From: Candidatus Olsenella pullistercoris | GTDB lineage: Bacteria > Actinomycetota > Coriobacteriia > Coriobacteriales > Atopobiaceae | DNA length: 48,155 nucleotides | Assembly (NCBI GenBank): GCA_019116525.1 | Contig: DXBM01000032.1 | Coordinates: forward strand, 1-48,155 | Direction: 5' to 3' | In this document: positions 1 through 9,283 of the stretch, piece after piece | How the letters are laid out: each line of letters begins with the position of its first letter | How positions within the stretch are numbered: position 1 is the stretch's first letter | The notes under the pieces: generated by a model | The model's database searches: none | Told to the model about the DNA's origin: nothing | Seen by the model: the letters and a program-made list of their open reading frames with translations, nothing else | Made by a program: the position numbers and the translations under genes

Positions 1-590
1 CGCTCGGCCTTGCGGGCCTCCTCGAGGACGACGCGGCGGGAGAGGACGACGTTGTTGCGGTTGCGGTCCATCTCGATGACGCGGGCCTCGATGCGGGTGC
101 CGAGGTAGGCGTTGAGGTCCTTGACGCGACGGAGGTCGACGAGGGAGGCGGGCAGGAAGCCGCGCAGGCCGATGTCGAGGATCAGGCCGCCCTTGACGAC
201 TTCGATGACCTCGCCCTCGACGGTCTCGCCGGAGTTGAACTTCTCCTCCACGGCGTTCCAGGCGCGCTCGTACTCGGCGCGCTTCTTGGACAGGACGAGG
301 CGACCCTCCTTGTCCTCCTTCTGGAGGACGAGGGCCTCGATCTCGTCGCCGAGGGCGACGACGTCAGCGGGGTTGATGTCCTTGCGGATGGAGAGCTCGC
401 GGGAGGGGATGACGCCCTCGGACTTGTAGCCGATGTCAAGCAGGACCTCGTCGCGCTCGAGCTTCACGACGGTGCCGGTAACAAGATCGCCCTCGTCGAA
501 GTCGGTAACGGTGCCGTCGATGAGGTTGTTCATCTCCTCGTCAGAGATGTCGTCCAGCGCGAAGATGGACGAGTTCTGAATCTCACTCAA
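1..590 (-). CDS. rpsA: 30S ribosomal protein S1, N-terminal part (runs off the window)
   Basis: I translated this by hand from the minus strand. The 196 visible residues hold an acidic leader, a first S1 (OB-fold) domain at about residues 35-103 and a second at about 120-187, with typical motifs such as LLDIGYKSEGVIPSREL and LILDIGLRGFLPASLVD. S1 binds mRNA on the small ribosomal subunit and assists initiation. The start chosen is TTG at 590-588, giving MSEIQNSSIF, because a purine-rich AAGGGG lies just upstream; the next in-frame ATG (about residue 20) would cut off the conserved acidic leader. The C-terminal S1 repeats lie outside the window. The identity is secure; the start codon is moderately sure. 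Confidence 0.93.
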   Translation of the reverse strand, partial: MSEIQNSSIFALDDISDEEMNNLIDGTVTDFDEGDLVTGTVVKLERDEVLLDIGYKSEGVIPSRELSIRKDINPADVVALGDEIEALVLQKEDKEGRLVLSKKRAEYERAWNAVEEKFNSGETVEGEVIEVVKGGLILDIGLRGFLPASLVDLRRVKDLNAYLGTRIEARVIEMDRNRNNVVLSRRVVLEEARKAE

Positions 591-734
591 AAGTGGACCC
601 CTTTCGAACAAACGGGGCCCCGGTCGTCATGGTCGCTGCCTGCAGTGCCAAAATCGTGGCGTCTACGTGGAAACTTGCATGCTCTCAGGGGCCGACAGAT
701 ACGGTTGTGCGAGCGCGCTGCCCACACGCGCTCT

Positions 735-764
735 AGAATAGCGTTACGCCCTCGGGTATTTCAA
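735..764 (-). promoter_or_regulatory. Sigma-70-type promoter for rpsA
   Basis: On the minus strand a TTGAAA hexamer (764-759) is followed after 18 bases by TATTCT (740-735). Transcription would start near 728, leaving an untranslated leader of about 138 bases before rpsA. A leader of this length would allow translational autoregulation, which is known for S1 in other bacteria; that part is inference. Confidence 0.5.
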
Positions 765-836
765 GCGCGATGAACGGGTATTTGGTATTTTTTGGGTCGT
801 GACGCGAGCGACGGGACGCGAGAGGGAGGCGATGGC

Positions 837-1574
837 GTGATACGGGCGGTGCTCTTTGACCTTGACGACACGCTTCTGAGGCTCAACCTCACGGCGTTCC
901 TCACGCGCTACGTTGCCGGCGCCTCGCGCCTGCTCGCGAGCGCCGCCCGCACGAGCCCCGTGGCGCTCGGCGTCCCCTACGTGCGCGCGTTCCTCGCCAT
1001 GGACGCGCAGGACCGACAGGACTCCCTCACCAACGAGCGCCTCTTCAACCAGACCATCCTCGAGAGCACCGGCATCCCGCTCGACGACCCCGTGATCGCG
1101 GACCTCATGACCTACTACGAGGAGGAGATCGTGCCCGGCTTCTCGGGCGGAATCGTCTCCGCGCGCCCCGTGGAGGGCGCCCGCGCGGCGATCGAGGCAG
1201 TGCACGACGCGGGCCTCGTCTGCGCGCTCGCCACCAACCCCACCTTCTCGCTCGCATGCGACCGCGCGCGCATGAGCTGGGCGGGCGTGTGCGAGGAGGA
1301 CTTCGCTCGGGTGTCGACCTGGTCAAACTCCACGAGGTGCAAGCCGAGCACCCGCTACTACCAGGAGTTTGCCAACGCCCTGGGCGTGAGGCTCGAGGAG
1401 TGCCTCATGGTGGGAAACGACGCCACGCGCGACATCGTGCGCGACGGCTGCGGCCTCAGGACGGCCTACGTCGGCCACGCGCGGCCCCGCGACGCCGTCT
1501 GGAGGGGCCCGATGGAGCGCCTCGCCCGCGAGCTGCCCGAGCTCGTCAAGCGCCTGGGCGAGCAGGACGCGTAG
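837..1574 (+). CDS. HAD-superfamily hydrolase
   Basis: A 245-residue haloacid dehalogenase-fold phosphatase. Motif I is at the very N terminus (FDLDDTLL, nucleophile D8 and acid/base D10). The later motifs CKPSTRYY (lysine) and VGNDATRD (metal-binding acid) are in the expected order, and an alpha-helical cap-like insert lies between motifs I and II. The GTG at 837 is chosen because GGAGG sits about 7 bases upstream and it puts motif I at residue 8; a longer frame from 792 lacks a ribosome site. The substrate cannot be read from sequence. It stands alone between rpsA and a repeat-rich gap, with a hairpin just after its stop. Confidence 0.85.
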   Translation: MIRAVLFDLDDTLLRLNLTAFLTRYVAGASRLLASAARTSPVALGVPYVRAFLAMDAQDRQDSLTNERLFNQTILESTGIPLDDPVIADLMTYYEEEIVPGFSGGIVSARPVEGARAAIEAVHDAGLVCALATNPTFSLACDRARMSWAGVCEEDFARVSTWSNSTRCKPSTRYYQEFANALGVRLEECLMVGNDATRDIVRDGCGLRTAYVGHARPRDAVWRGPMERLARELPELVKRLGEQDA

Positions 1575-1577
1575 CGC

Positions 1578-1609
1578 CAGGGCTTGCGCAGGGACTGGCC
1601 CAAGCCCTG
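1578..1609 (+). terminator. Hairpin after the HAD gene
   Basis: A nine-base perfect stem, CAGGGCTTG (1578-1586) with CAAGCCCTG (1601-1609), starts four bases after the HAD stop codon. A short T run (TTTTT) follows at 1624-1628, so it fits a weak intrinsic terminator for the HAD gene. Confidence 0.55.
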
Positions 1610-1615
1610 CGAGAG

Positions 1616-1753
1616 TTGGGTGCTTTTTGAGGAGCCCACGAGTAGCCGACGCATGCTCGAATGAGAATCCGCAGCTACTTTGCTTGCTGACAGTTCTGCT
1701 ACGTTGCTTGCTGACAGTTCGGCTACGTGACCGGGTCGGGAAAAAGCACCCAA
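1616..1753. repeat. 138-bp intergenic element: 13-bp inverted repeats around a 24-bp tandem repeat
   Basis: The ends TTGGGTGCTTTTT (1616-1628) and AAAAAGCACCCAA (1741-1753) are a perfect 13-base inverted repeat. Inside are two tandem copies of a 24-base unit at 1680-1703 and 1704-1727 that differ at one base; each unit contains TTGCTTGCTGACAGTTC. No open frame of note lies within. It could be a small mobile or palindromic repeat, or a pair of regulator sites. I do not recognise the family. Confidence 0.6.
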
Positions 1754-1775
1754 CAATTGACCCTCCCGTCACGAG

Positions 1776-1810
1776 GGCGCCCCGCGCGCCGGAGAGGCGT
1801 GCGGGGCGCC
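1776..1810 (-). terminator. Strong hairpin after the glutamine synthetase gene
   Basis: A 15-base GC-rich stem (1776-1790 with 1796-1810, one mismatch, loop GGAGA) lies 24 bases beyond the stop of the minus-strand glutamine synthetase. There is no immediate U tract on that strand, so termination strength is uncertain, but the position fits an intrinsic terminator. Confidence 0.55.
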
Positions 1811-1833
1811 GCAGGGAGGAAGCGGAGGGCCGC

Positions 1834-3924
<2,091 letters not shown>

Positions 3925-4103
3925 CTGCGCCCCTTCTCTGTTGGCGTTGTGGCTTACGGCGGAATACTCTACGGGCCCATTGTTTCACAGCCGTTGCCCG
4001 CGCGTGAAGCTCGCGGGGACGTTTGGTTGCGAGGTCGCTGCGACCCCGTGACGGGTGGGCCCTCGGCGCGGGCGCGCCGGGGGCCCTTGTCGCCCTTCTC
4101 GCC

Positions 4104-4109
4104 TACAAT
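4104..4109 (+). promoter_or_regulatory. Probable -10 element for polA
   Basis: TACAAT at 4104-4109 is close to the -10 consensus and lies 28 bases before the polA start codon. I find no convincing -35 hexamer at the right distance. It directly follows one intergenic copy of the CCTTCTCG octamer (4094-4101). Confidence 0.4.
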
Positions 4110-4137
4110 AGAGTGGCACACAGACGAGAGGACAGAC

Positions 4138-6828
4138 ATGCCAGACGCCACGCGCACCATCGCCGTCATCGACGGGAACTCGCTCATGCACCGCGCGTTT
4201 CACGCGATCCGCCAGCCCATGAACGCGCCGGACGGGCGCTCCACGGGCGCGCTCTTTGGCTTCTTCAACATGTTCGCCAAGATGGTGGACACCTTCCGCC
4301 CGGACGGGGTCATCTGCGCCTTCGACAAGGGCAAGCCACGGGTGCGCATGGAGATGCTGCCCCAGTACAAGGCCCAGCGCCCGCCCATGGACCCGGCCCT
4401 GCGCGAGCAGTTCCCCATGGTGAAGGAGCTCCTGGGCGCCCTCGACGTGCCGGTGGCCGAGCTCGAGGGCTGGGAGGGCGACGACATCCTCGGCACGCTG
4501 GCCCGGCGCGGCGAGGCGGCCGGCTACGACATGTTGCTCTTCACCGGCGACCGCGACATGTACCAGCTCACGACCGACCACGTGAAGATCGTCTCCACCA
4601 AGAAGGGCGTCACGGACGTGGCGATCATGGACCCTTCCACGGTGGAGGACCTCTACCACGGCATCACGCCGGAGCTTGTGCCCGACTTTTACGGGCTCAA
4701 GGGCGACTCATCCGACAACATCCCGGGCGTGCCCGGAATCGGCCCCAAGAAGGCGGCGGCCCTCATCGTTCAGTACGGCTCGCTCGACGAGGTCATCGCG
4801 CACGCCGACGAGGTCCCCGGCAAGATGGGCGAGAACCTGCGCGCCCACGTCGAGGACGCGCTCGTCAGCCGGCGCGTGGCGACCATCCGCACGGACGCCC
4901 CCATCGAGCTCGACCTCTCCGAGGCCCGCTTCCCCACCTTCGACCCGGCCGAGGTCGCGCGGGCCTTCTCGGCGCTAGGCTTCACCGGCATGACGAGCCG
5001 CCTCGTGCGCCTGGCAGGCGAGGGGGCCGTGGCGGCGGCGCGCGCCGTCCTGGACGAGCAGGCCGAGCCGGCCCCAGCGGCGCCCACCGTGGAGCTGCCC
5101 GCGCCGCTTTCCGGCGACGACGCCGTGGCCGCGCTCGACGCCGCGATAGAGGGCGGCACCTGGATCGGCTGCGCGGTGGACGACGACCGGGCGGACGGCT
5201 CGCTCTTTGGGCTCTCGCACGTCCTGTGGGCCGCGACCGACAAGGGCGTCTGCCGGCTTGAGGACGAGGCGGCAGACGCCGCGCTCGGGCGCCTCTTCCG
5301 CTCGGGCCGCGTGGCGGCGGGCGACGCGAAGGCCCTGCTGCACGTCCTCTCCCCTGCCGACGGCTCGAGGCCGGAGTCCTTCTCGCCGCTCGACGCCGAC
5401 CCGGCGCGCGTCTTTGACGTGGCCGTTGCCGCCTACCTGCTCGACTCCGAGCGGGGCTCCTTTGGCGTGGCGGAGCTCGCGGAGGCCTACCTGCCCGACG
5501 TGATGCCCTCCCCCACCGACGAGCTCCCCGCGGCGGCGCTCGAGGCCGTCTGCGCGCGGCGCCTCGCCGAGGTCCTGGGCAAGCGCCTTGAGGAGGACGG
5601 CTCGGCGCAGCTGTTCTGGGAGATGGAGATGCCGCTGCTGCCCGTGCTCGCCCAGATGGAGCGCGAGGGACTCAGCGTGGACCCGAGCGTGCTCGCTGCC
5701 CAGTCCGCCGAGCTCGGGGCCGAGATCACGGGCATGGTCGAGAGGATTCACGCGGCCGCCGGGGAGGAGTTCAACATCGACTCCCCGCAGCAGCTCTCCC
5801 ACGTCCTCTTCGACGTGCTGGGGCTCCCCACCTACGGCCTCAAGCGCACCAAGCGCGGCTTCTACTCCACCAACGCCAAGGTCCTCGGCGACCTGGCAGC
5901 GAGCCACGAGATCGTGGCGCAGGTCCTCGAGTACCGCGAGCGCTCCAAGATCAAGAGCACCTACCTCGACGCGCTGCCGGCCCTCGTGCGCGGCGACGGG
6001 CGCATCCACACCACGCTCAACCAGACGGTCACGGCGACCGGGCGCCTCTCGAGCTCCGACCCCAACCTCCAGAACATCCCCACCCGCTCCGAGCTCGGGC
6101 ACCGCGTGCGCCAGGCGTTCACGGTGCCGGAGGGCCATGTGTTTCTCGCCTGCGACTACTCGCAGATCGAGCTGCGACTCCTGGCCCACCTCTCCGGTGA
6201 CGAGCACCTGATCGCCGCCTTCTGCGAGGGCGCCGACTTCCACGCCGCCACCGCCGCGCGCGTCTTTGGCGTGCCCGTGGACGAGGTCACGCCGCAGCTG
6301 CGCAGCCGCGCGAAGGCCGTGAACTTTGGCATCGTCTACGGCCAGCAGGCGTTCGGCCTCGCGAGCTCGCTCAAGATACCGCGCGCCGAGGCGCAGGAGA
6401 TGATCGACCGCTACTTTGAGGCCTACCCGGGCGTGCGGGCGTTTCTCGACGAGGCCGTGCGCAGCGCTCACGAGCTGGGCTACGCGGTCACCCTCTACGG
6501 CCGCAAGCGCCACATCAAGGAGTTCGCGCAGAAGAACCGCCAGCTCGTGGCCTTTGGGGAGCGCACGGCGATGAACCACCCGATGCAGGGCACCGCGGCA
6601 GACATCATCAAGCTCGCGATGGTGCGCGTGGCGCGACGGCTGCGCGACGAGGGGCTGGCGTCCCGGCTCGTGCTGCAGATTCACGACGAGCTCGACCTCG
6701 AGGTGCCCGAGGCCGAGATAGAGGCCGTGAGCGCGCTCGTGCGCGAGACGATGGAGGGCGTGGTCGAGCTCAGGGTGCCGCTTCTGGCCGAGGTTTCCTA
6801 CGGGTCCAACTGGGCGGAGGCCAAGTAG
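4138..6828 (+). CDS. polA: DNA polymerase I
   Basis: An 896-residue family A polymerase for Okazaki fragment processing and repair. The N-terminal 5' nuclease (about residues 1-300) shows [33 protein letters not shown] and the helix-hairpin-helix [17 protein letters not shown]. The middle domain has the 3'-5' exonuclease fold but not the acidic DxE metal motif, so proofreading is probably absent. The polymerase part carries motif A DYSQIELR, motif [15 protein letters not shown] and motif [11 protein letters not shown]. The ATG at 4138 ([14 protein letters not shown]) is preferred over an upstream in-frame extension, because the conserved domain starts there and a -10 element precedes it. The next gene overlaps its stop by one base. 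Confidence 0.96.
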   Translation: MPDATRTIAVIDGNSLMHRAFHAIRQPMNAPDGRSTGALFGFFNMFAKMVDTFRPDGVICAFDKGKPRVRMEMLPQYKAQRPPMDPALREQFPMVKELLGALDVPVAELEGWEGDDILGTLARRGEAAGYDMLLFTGDRDMYQLTTDHVKIVSTKKGVTDVAIMDPSTVEDLYHGITPELVPDFYGLKGDSSDNIPGVPGIGPKKAAALIVQYGSLDEVIAHADEVPGKMGENLRAHVEDALVSRRVATIRTDAPIELDLSEARFPTFDPAEVARAFSALGFTGMTSRLVRLAGEGAVAAARAVLDEQAEPAPAAPTVELPAPLSGDDAVAALDAAIEGGTWIGCAVDDDRADGSLFGLSHVLWAATDKGVCRLEDEAADAALGRLFRSGRVAAGDAKALLHVLSPADGSRPESFSPLDADPARVFDVAVAAYLLDSERGSFGVAELAEAYLPDVMPSPTDELPAAALEAVCARRLAEVLGKRLEEDGSAQLFWEMEMPLLPVLAQMEREGLSVDPSVLAAQSAELGAEITGMVERIHAAAGEEFNIDSPQQLSHVLFDVLGLPTYGLKRTKRGFYSTNAKVLGDLAASHEIVAQVLEYRERSKIKSTYLDALPALVRGDGRIHTTLNQTVTATGRLSSSDPNLQNIPTRSELGHRVRQAFTVPEGHVFLACDYSQIELRLLAHLSGDEHLIAAFCEGADFHAATAARVFGVPVDEVTPQLRSRAKAVNFGIVYGQQAFGLASSLKIPRAEAQEMIDRYFEAYPGVRAFLDEAVRSAHELGYAVTLYGRKRHIKEFAQKNRQLVAFGERTAMNHPMQGTAADIIKLAMVRVARRLRDEGLASRLVLQIHDELDLEVPEAEIEAVSALVRETMEGVVELRVPLLAEVSYGSNWAEAK

Positions 6829-7379
6829 TGGCGAGCTGGGCCGAGTTCTCCCGGGCCGCGAGCGGCACGAACCTGACAGAGGGGACGGGGGGATCTGTCA
6901 AGTTTTCCGTCATGGCCTGGTCCGACGGCTCCTCGCGCGGCAACCCGGGCCCGGGCGGCTACGGCGCCGTCCTTCGCTACGTGGGGCCGGACGGAGTCGC
7001 GCACGAGCGCGAGCTCTCCGGCGGCTACCGGCGCACCACGAACAACCGCATGGAGCTCATGGGCGCGATCGCGGCGCTCGAGGCGCTGCGCCGGCCGTGC
7101 GAGGTCACGATGACGACCGACTCCCAGTACGTGGTGAACGCCTTCGAGAAGGGCTGGCTCGACGGCTGGCAGAGGCGCGGCTGGAGGACGGCGAGCAAGC
7201 AGCCCGTGAAGAACGTGGACCTCTGGCAGCGACTGCTCGCGGCCTGCGAGCCGCACGACGTGACGTGGGTCTGGGTCAAGGGCCACGCCGGGCACGCCGA
7301 GAACGAGCGCTGCGACGAGCTTGCCACGAGCGCCGCTGACGGCACGGAACTCGCCGAGGACGTGGGCTTCTCGGAGTAG
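6828..7379 (+). CDS. rnhA: Ribonuclease HI
   Basis: A 183-residue RNase HI, which cuts the RNA strand of RNA-DNA hybrids. The four catalytic acids are all recognisable: D in [15 protein letters not shown] in [10 protein letters not shown] in TTDSQYVV and D in [10 protein letters not shown]. The GTG start shares its first base with the last base of the polA stop, suggesting translational coupling with polymerase I, with which it would cooperate in RNA primer removal. The N terminus is about 20 residues longer than usual, and that stretch is encoded by a palindromic insert (6874-6900). The only good internal alternative, ATG at 6912, would remove part of the first beta strand. Confidence 0.92.
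   Translation: MASWAEFSRAASGTNLTEGTGGSVKFSVMAWSDGSSRGNPGPGGYGAVLRYVGPDGVAHERELSGGYRRTTNNRMELMGAIAALEALRRPCEVTMTTDSQYVVNAFEKGWLDGWQRRGWRTASKQPVKNVDLWQRLLAACEPHDVTWVWVKGHAGHAENERCDELATSAADGTELAEDVGFSE
6874..6900. repeat. G-rich palindrome within the 5' end of rnhA
   Basis: A seven-base perfect inverted repeat, TGACAGA (6874-6880) and TCTGTCA (6894-6900), surrounds a G-rich loop. It lies in frame inside rnhA and supplies the non-conserved residues LTEGTGGSV ahead of the first beta strand. Confidence 0.6.
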
Positions 7380-7400
7380 CTGCGCCCGCGATTCGCTGAG

Positions 7401-7511
7401 ACCCTCCCTAACCCACGTTCTTCTCGCCAGACCGTGGGTTTGGGAGGGTTCAGCTTGCTTAGTGCCGCTGAAACCTACATTTTGAGGCCCAAGCCGTAGG
7501 TTTGGGAGGGG
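7401..7511 (+). repeat. Two-hairpin intergenic repeat element, copy A
   Basis: A 111-base element. Hairpin 1 pairs 7401-7417 with 7433-7449 (17 bases, one mismatch); its stem ends in ACCCTCCC/GGGAGGGT and its loop contains TTCTCGCC. A conserved linker CAGCTTGCTTA follows. Hairpin 2 pairs AAACCTAC (7471-7478) with GTAGGTTT (7496-7503) and ends in GGGAGGG. A second copy in opposite orientation lies at 29538-29648. It may also act as a terminator after rnhA. Confidence 0.75.
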
Positions 7512-7567
7512 CTTGCCGCAAAAGCAGCGAGAAGGGCAACGGCCCAAAAGACGACGTCCAATACTTG

Positions 7568-7598
7568 TTGACGCCGTATACTATGCGTTGTATAGTAT
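7568..7598 (+). promoter_or_regulatory. Promoter and overlapping PadR-type operator
   Basis: TTGACG (7568-7573), a 17-base spacer and TATAGT (7591-7596) form a near-ideal sigma-70 promoter. The dyad ATACTAT (7578-7584) / ATAGTAT (7592-7598) with a 7-base spacer covers the spacer and -10 element. This is the usual position for autorepression by the PadR-family regulator encoded just downstream. Confidence 0.75.
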
Positions 7599-7634
7599 CT
7601 GCCGACAAAGGGCATCGTGAAGAGAGGAGGGAAC

Positions 7635-7949
7635 GTGGACGCACAGATGAAGCGCGGCTTCGTCGAGGCGTGCGTGCTCGTGGCCGTGCGCGACCAGGAG
7701 TCCTACGGCTACCAGATCATCCGCGACGTTCCGGCCGTGCTCGGCCTCACCGAGTCCACGCTCTACCCCGTGCTCAAGCGCCTCGAGGCGGCCGGGCACG
7801 TCTCCTCGCACTCCGCCGAGCACAACGGGAGACTGCGCAAGTACTACCGCATCACTGACTCGGGGCGCGCGCGGCTGGCCGAGGTCGTTGCCGAGCGGGC
7901 CGAGGTCGAGGAGGTCTACGACTACATCGGGAGGGACAGCCATGACTAA
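7635..7949 (+). CDS. PadR-family transcriptional regulator
   Basis: A 104-residue winged-helix repressor with the family core: SYGYQIIRDV, the recognition-helix segment TESTLYPVLKRLEAAGHV, and the wing segment LRKYYRITDSGRARL. The GTG at 7635 follows AGGAGG by four bases; ATG at 7647 and GTG at 7617 are in-frame alternatives. Its stop overlaps the start of the next gene by eight bases, so the two are translationally coupled. PadR proteins paired with DUF1700 membrane proteins are common in Gram-positive bacteria and usually answer to cell-envelope or antimicrobial stress; the signal here is unknown. The dyad over its own promoter suggests negative autoregulation. Confidence 0.9.
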   Translation: MDAQMKRGFVEACVLVAVRDQESYGYQIIRDVPAVLGLTESTLYPVLKRLEAAGHVSSHSAEHNGRLRKYYRITDSGRARLAEVVAERAEVEEVYDYIGRDSHD

Positions 7950-8922
7950 GCAGGAGTACCTTGACGAGCTGCGCTCCGCCCTCGGGGAGCTGCCCGCCGA
8001 CGAGGCACGGCGCGCGTGCGCGTTCTACGAGGAGATGATCGACGACCGCATCGAGGCGGGCCTGGACGAGCAGGGCGCCGTCGCCCAGATGGAGCCGCCC
8101 GCCGAGGCGGCGGCGCGCATCCTGGACGAGCTTCCCTCTGCCGCGCGCGCGATCGCACGCGCCCAGGCGGCGAGAAGGTCCGGGTGCGGGACCGTGGCGC
8201 TCTGGGCGGCCGTGATCGTGGGGTCGCCGCTGTGGGTGAGCGTGCTCATCGCCGCGCTCGCGTTCGTGCTCTGCGGCGTCGTCATGCTCTGCCTGCCCGT
8301 CGTCGTGGCGTGGGTGGTCGCCGTGGCGTTCCTTCTCTGCGTGCCGGTCGCGATCTTTGCCGCCGTCTGCGCCTCCTTTGCGGGAAGCGGCACGATTGCC
8401 CTCATTGACCTGGGGATCGGCCTGGGAATGGGCGGCACTGGCCTGCTCCTGCTGATCGCGGCGCTCTTCGTGACCCGCTTCTTCGTCCGGCTGCTCGCGC
8501 GCTTCGTCCGCTGGGCGGTCTCCCCGTTCTGGAAGATGCCCGAGCGGCCGAAGAAGCCGCTCGTCGGCCTCTCCCCCGTCTGGCGAACCGCCTGCATCGT
8601 TGCCGGGGGAATGCTCGCAGCCAGCGTGCTGCTTGGGGCGGGAGGCTATGCGACCTGCGGGTTCTCTGCCGATCGCTTCCAAGCGGAGCAGGACCGCGTC
8701 AACGCGGCCACGAGCGAGCTCATGAGCGACTGGCTCGGCTGGGAGGCACCCGAGGCCCCGAGCGAGCCTGCGGCCCCCGCCTCCCCGAGCGAGCCTGCGG
8801 CCCCCGCGGCTCCCGCCTCCCTCGCCTCCGTCGCCGAGGGCTTGGCGCGCGCCGGAGACGACCTCGCCGAGCGCGCCGTCTACACGACGGCCGGCCTTCT
8901 CGCCGCCGGCCTCGGCATCTGA
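7942..8922 (+). CDS. DUF1700-family membrane protein
   Basis: A 326-residue protein. Residues 1-70 form a cytoplasmic helical module of the DUF1700 type (MTKQEYLDELRSALGELP, YEEMIDDRIEAGLDEQGAV). Three to four hydrophobic segments follow at about 80-190, with another at about 220-240. A low-complexity tail (about 265-295) has two near copies of SEPAAPA, encoded by near-identical DNA, and may be slippage prone. A last hydrophobic stretch ends the protein. The ATG at 7942 overlaps the padR end. In many genomes this pair is followed by a DUF4097 adhesin-like gene; none is present here. The function is unknown; it probably works with the PadR regulator. Confidence 0.8.
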   Translation: MTKQEYLDELRSALGELPADEARRACAFYEEMIDDRIEAGLDEQGAVAQMEPPAEAAARILDELPSAARAIARAQAARRSGCGTVALWAAVIVGSPLWVSVLIAALAFVLCGVVMLCLPVVVAWVVAVAFLLCVPVAIFAAVCASFAGSGTIALIDLGIGLGMGGTGLLLLIAALFVTRFFVRLLARFVRWAVSPFWKMPERPKKPLVGLSPVWRTACIVAGGMLAASVLLGAGGYATCGFSADRFQAEQDRVNAATSELMSDWLGWEAPEAPSEPAAPASPSEPAAPAAPASLASVAEGLARAGDDLAERAVYTTAGLLAAGLGI

Positions 8923-8986
8923 CGTCCTTCTCGCCCCTGCCTGCGGCCTCTCGGCCCCTCACCCGCCGCCCCGCCGCACCACTTTG

Positions 8987-9122
8987 GAGTTGTGAGCAAC
9001 ATCTTTGATGCAAGAGATAAAAGGTATTGCCCACAACCGCCCGCTTCCGCGCATGCGCGCGACTTTGGGACGAAATGCGCCCCTCCCCGATGCCCGGACA
9101 TAAAAGGTGTTGCCCACAACCG
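8987..9122. repeat. Inverted-end repeat element (TTGTGAGCAAC family), copy 1
   Basis: The left end GTTGTGAGCAACATC (from 8989) and right end GGTGTTGCCCACAACCG (to 9122) are imperfect inverted repeats. A further right-type end at 9018-9037 pairs with the left end to make a compact 49-base hairpin. The total length (136) is almost that of the related element at 41993-42126 (134), although the interiors differ. Confidence 0.55.
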
Positions 9123-9198
9123 AGCTTCAGGGCTCGGAATCGGCGCCTCCCGGAACGCGGGGAGGGCCCGCGGTGCAAAACCGCGCTTGAGAGGACAG

Positions 9199-9247
9199 CG
9201 CCGCCAGCGGAGCGGTCCTGAGCATCAGGACGTCCCGCTGGCGGCGC
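9199..9247. terminator. Long bidirectional hairpin between convergent genes
   Basis: GCGCCGCCAGCGG (9199-9211) pairs perfectly with CCGCTGGCGGCGC (9235-9247). A second stem, GTCCTGA/TCAGGAC (9215-9231), nests inside. It lies between the convergent DUF1700 and ABC ATPase genes, so it could end transcription from either side. It lacks a long T tract. Confidence 0.55.
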
Positions 9248-9283
9248 CTTCTGGAAAAGGGCCGGGATGGCGAGAAGGACGCG

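Larger units (their letters stand above)
8923..9283. other. 361-bp gene-free region rich in palindromes
   Basis: Between two convergent genes. It holds an octamer copy three bases after the DUF1700 stop (8926-8933), a repeat element with inverted ends (8987-9122), a long hairpin (9199-9247) and a second octamer copy (9271-9278) six bases from the end of the ABC ATPase gene. I see no plausible open frame; the short frames here lack ribosome sites and family features. Confidence 0.6.

Noticed and set aside
590-728. The rpsA leader as a riboswitch
   Set aside because: I can find no conserved riboswitch core; only a long untranslated leader is supported.
1680-1727. The tandem 24-base repeat as a short CRISPR array
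   Set aside because: The two units are directly adjacent with no spacer, and no cas gene is present.
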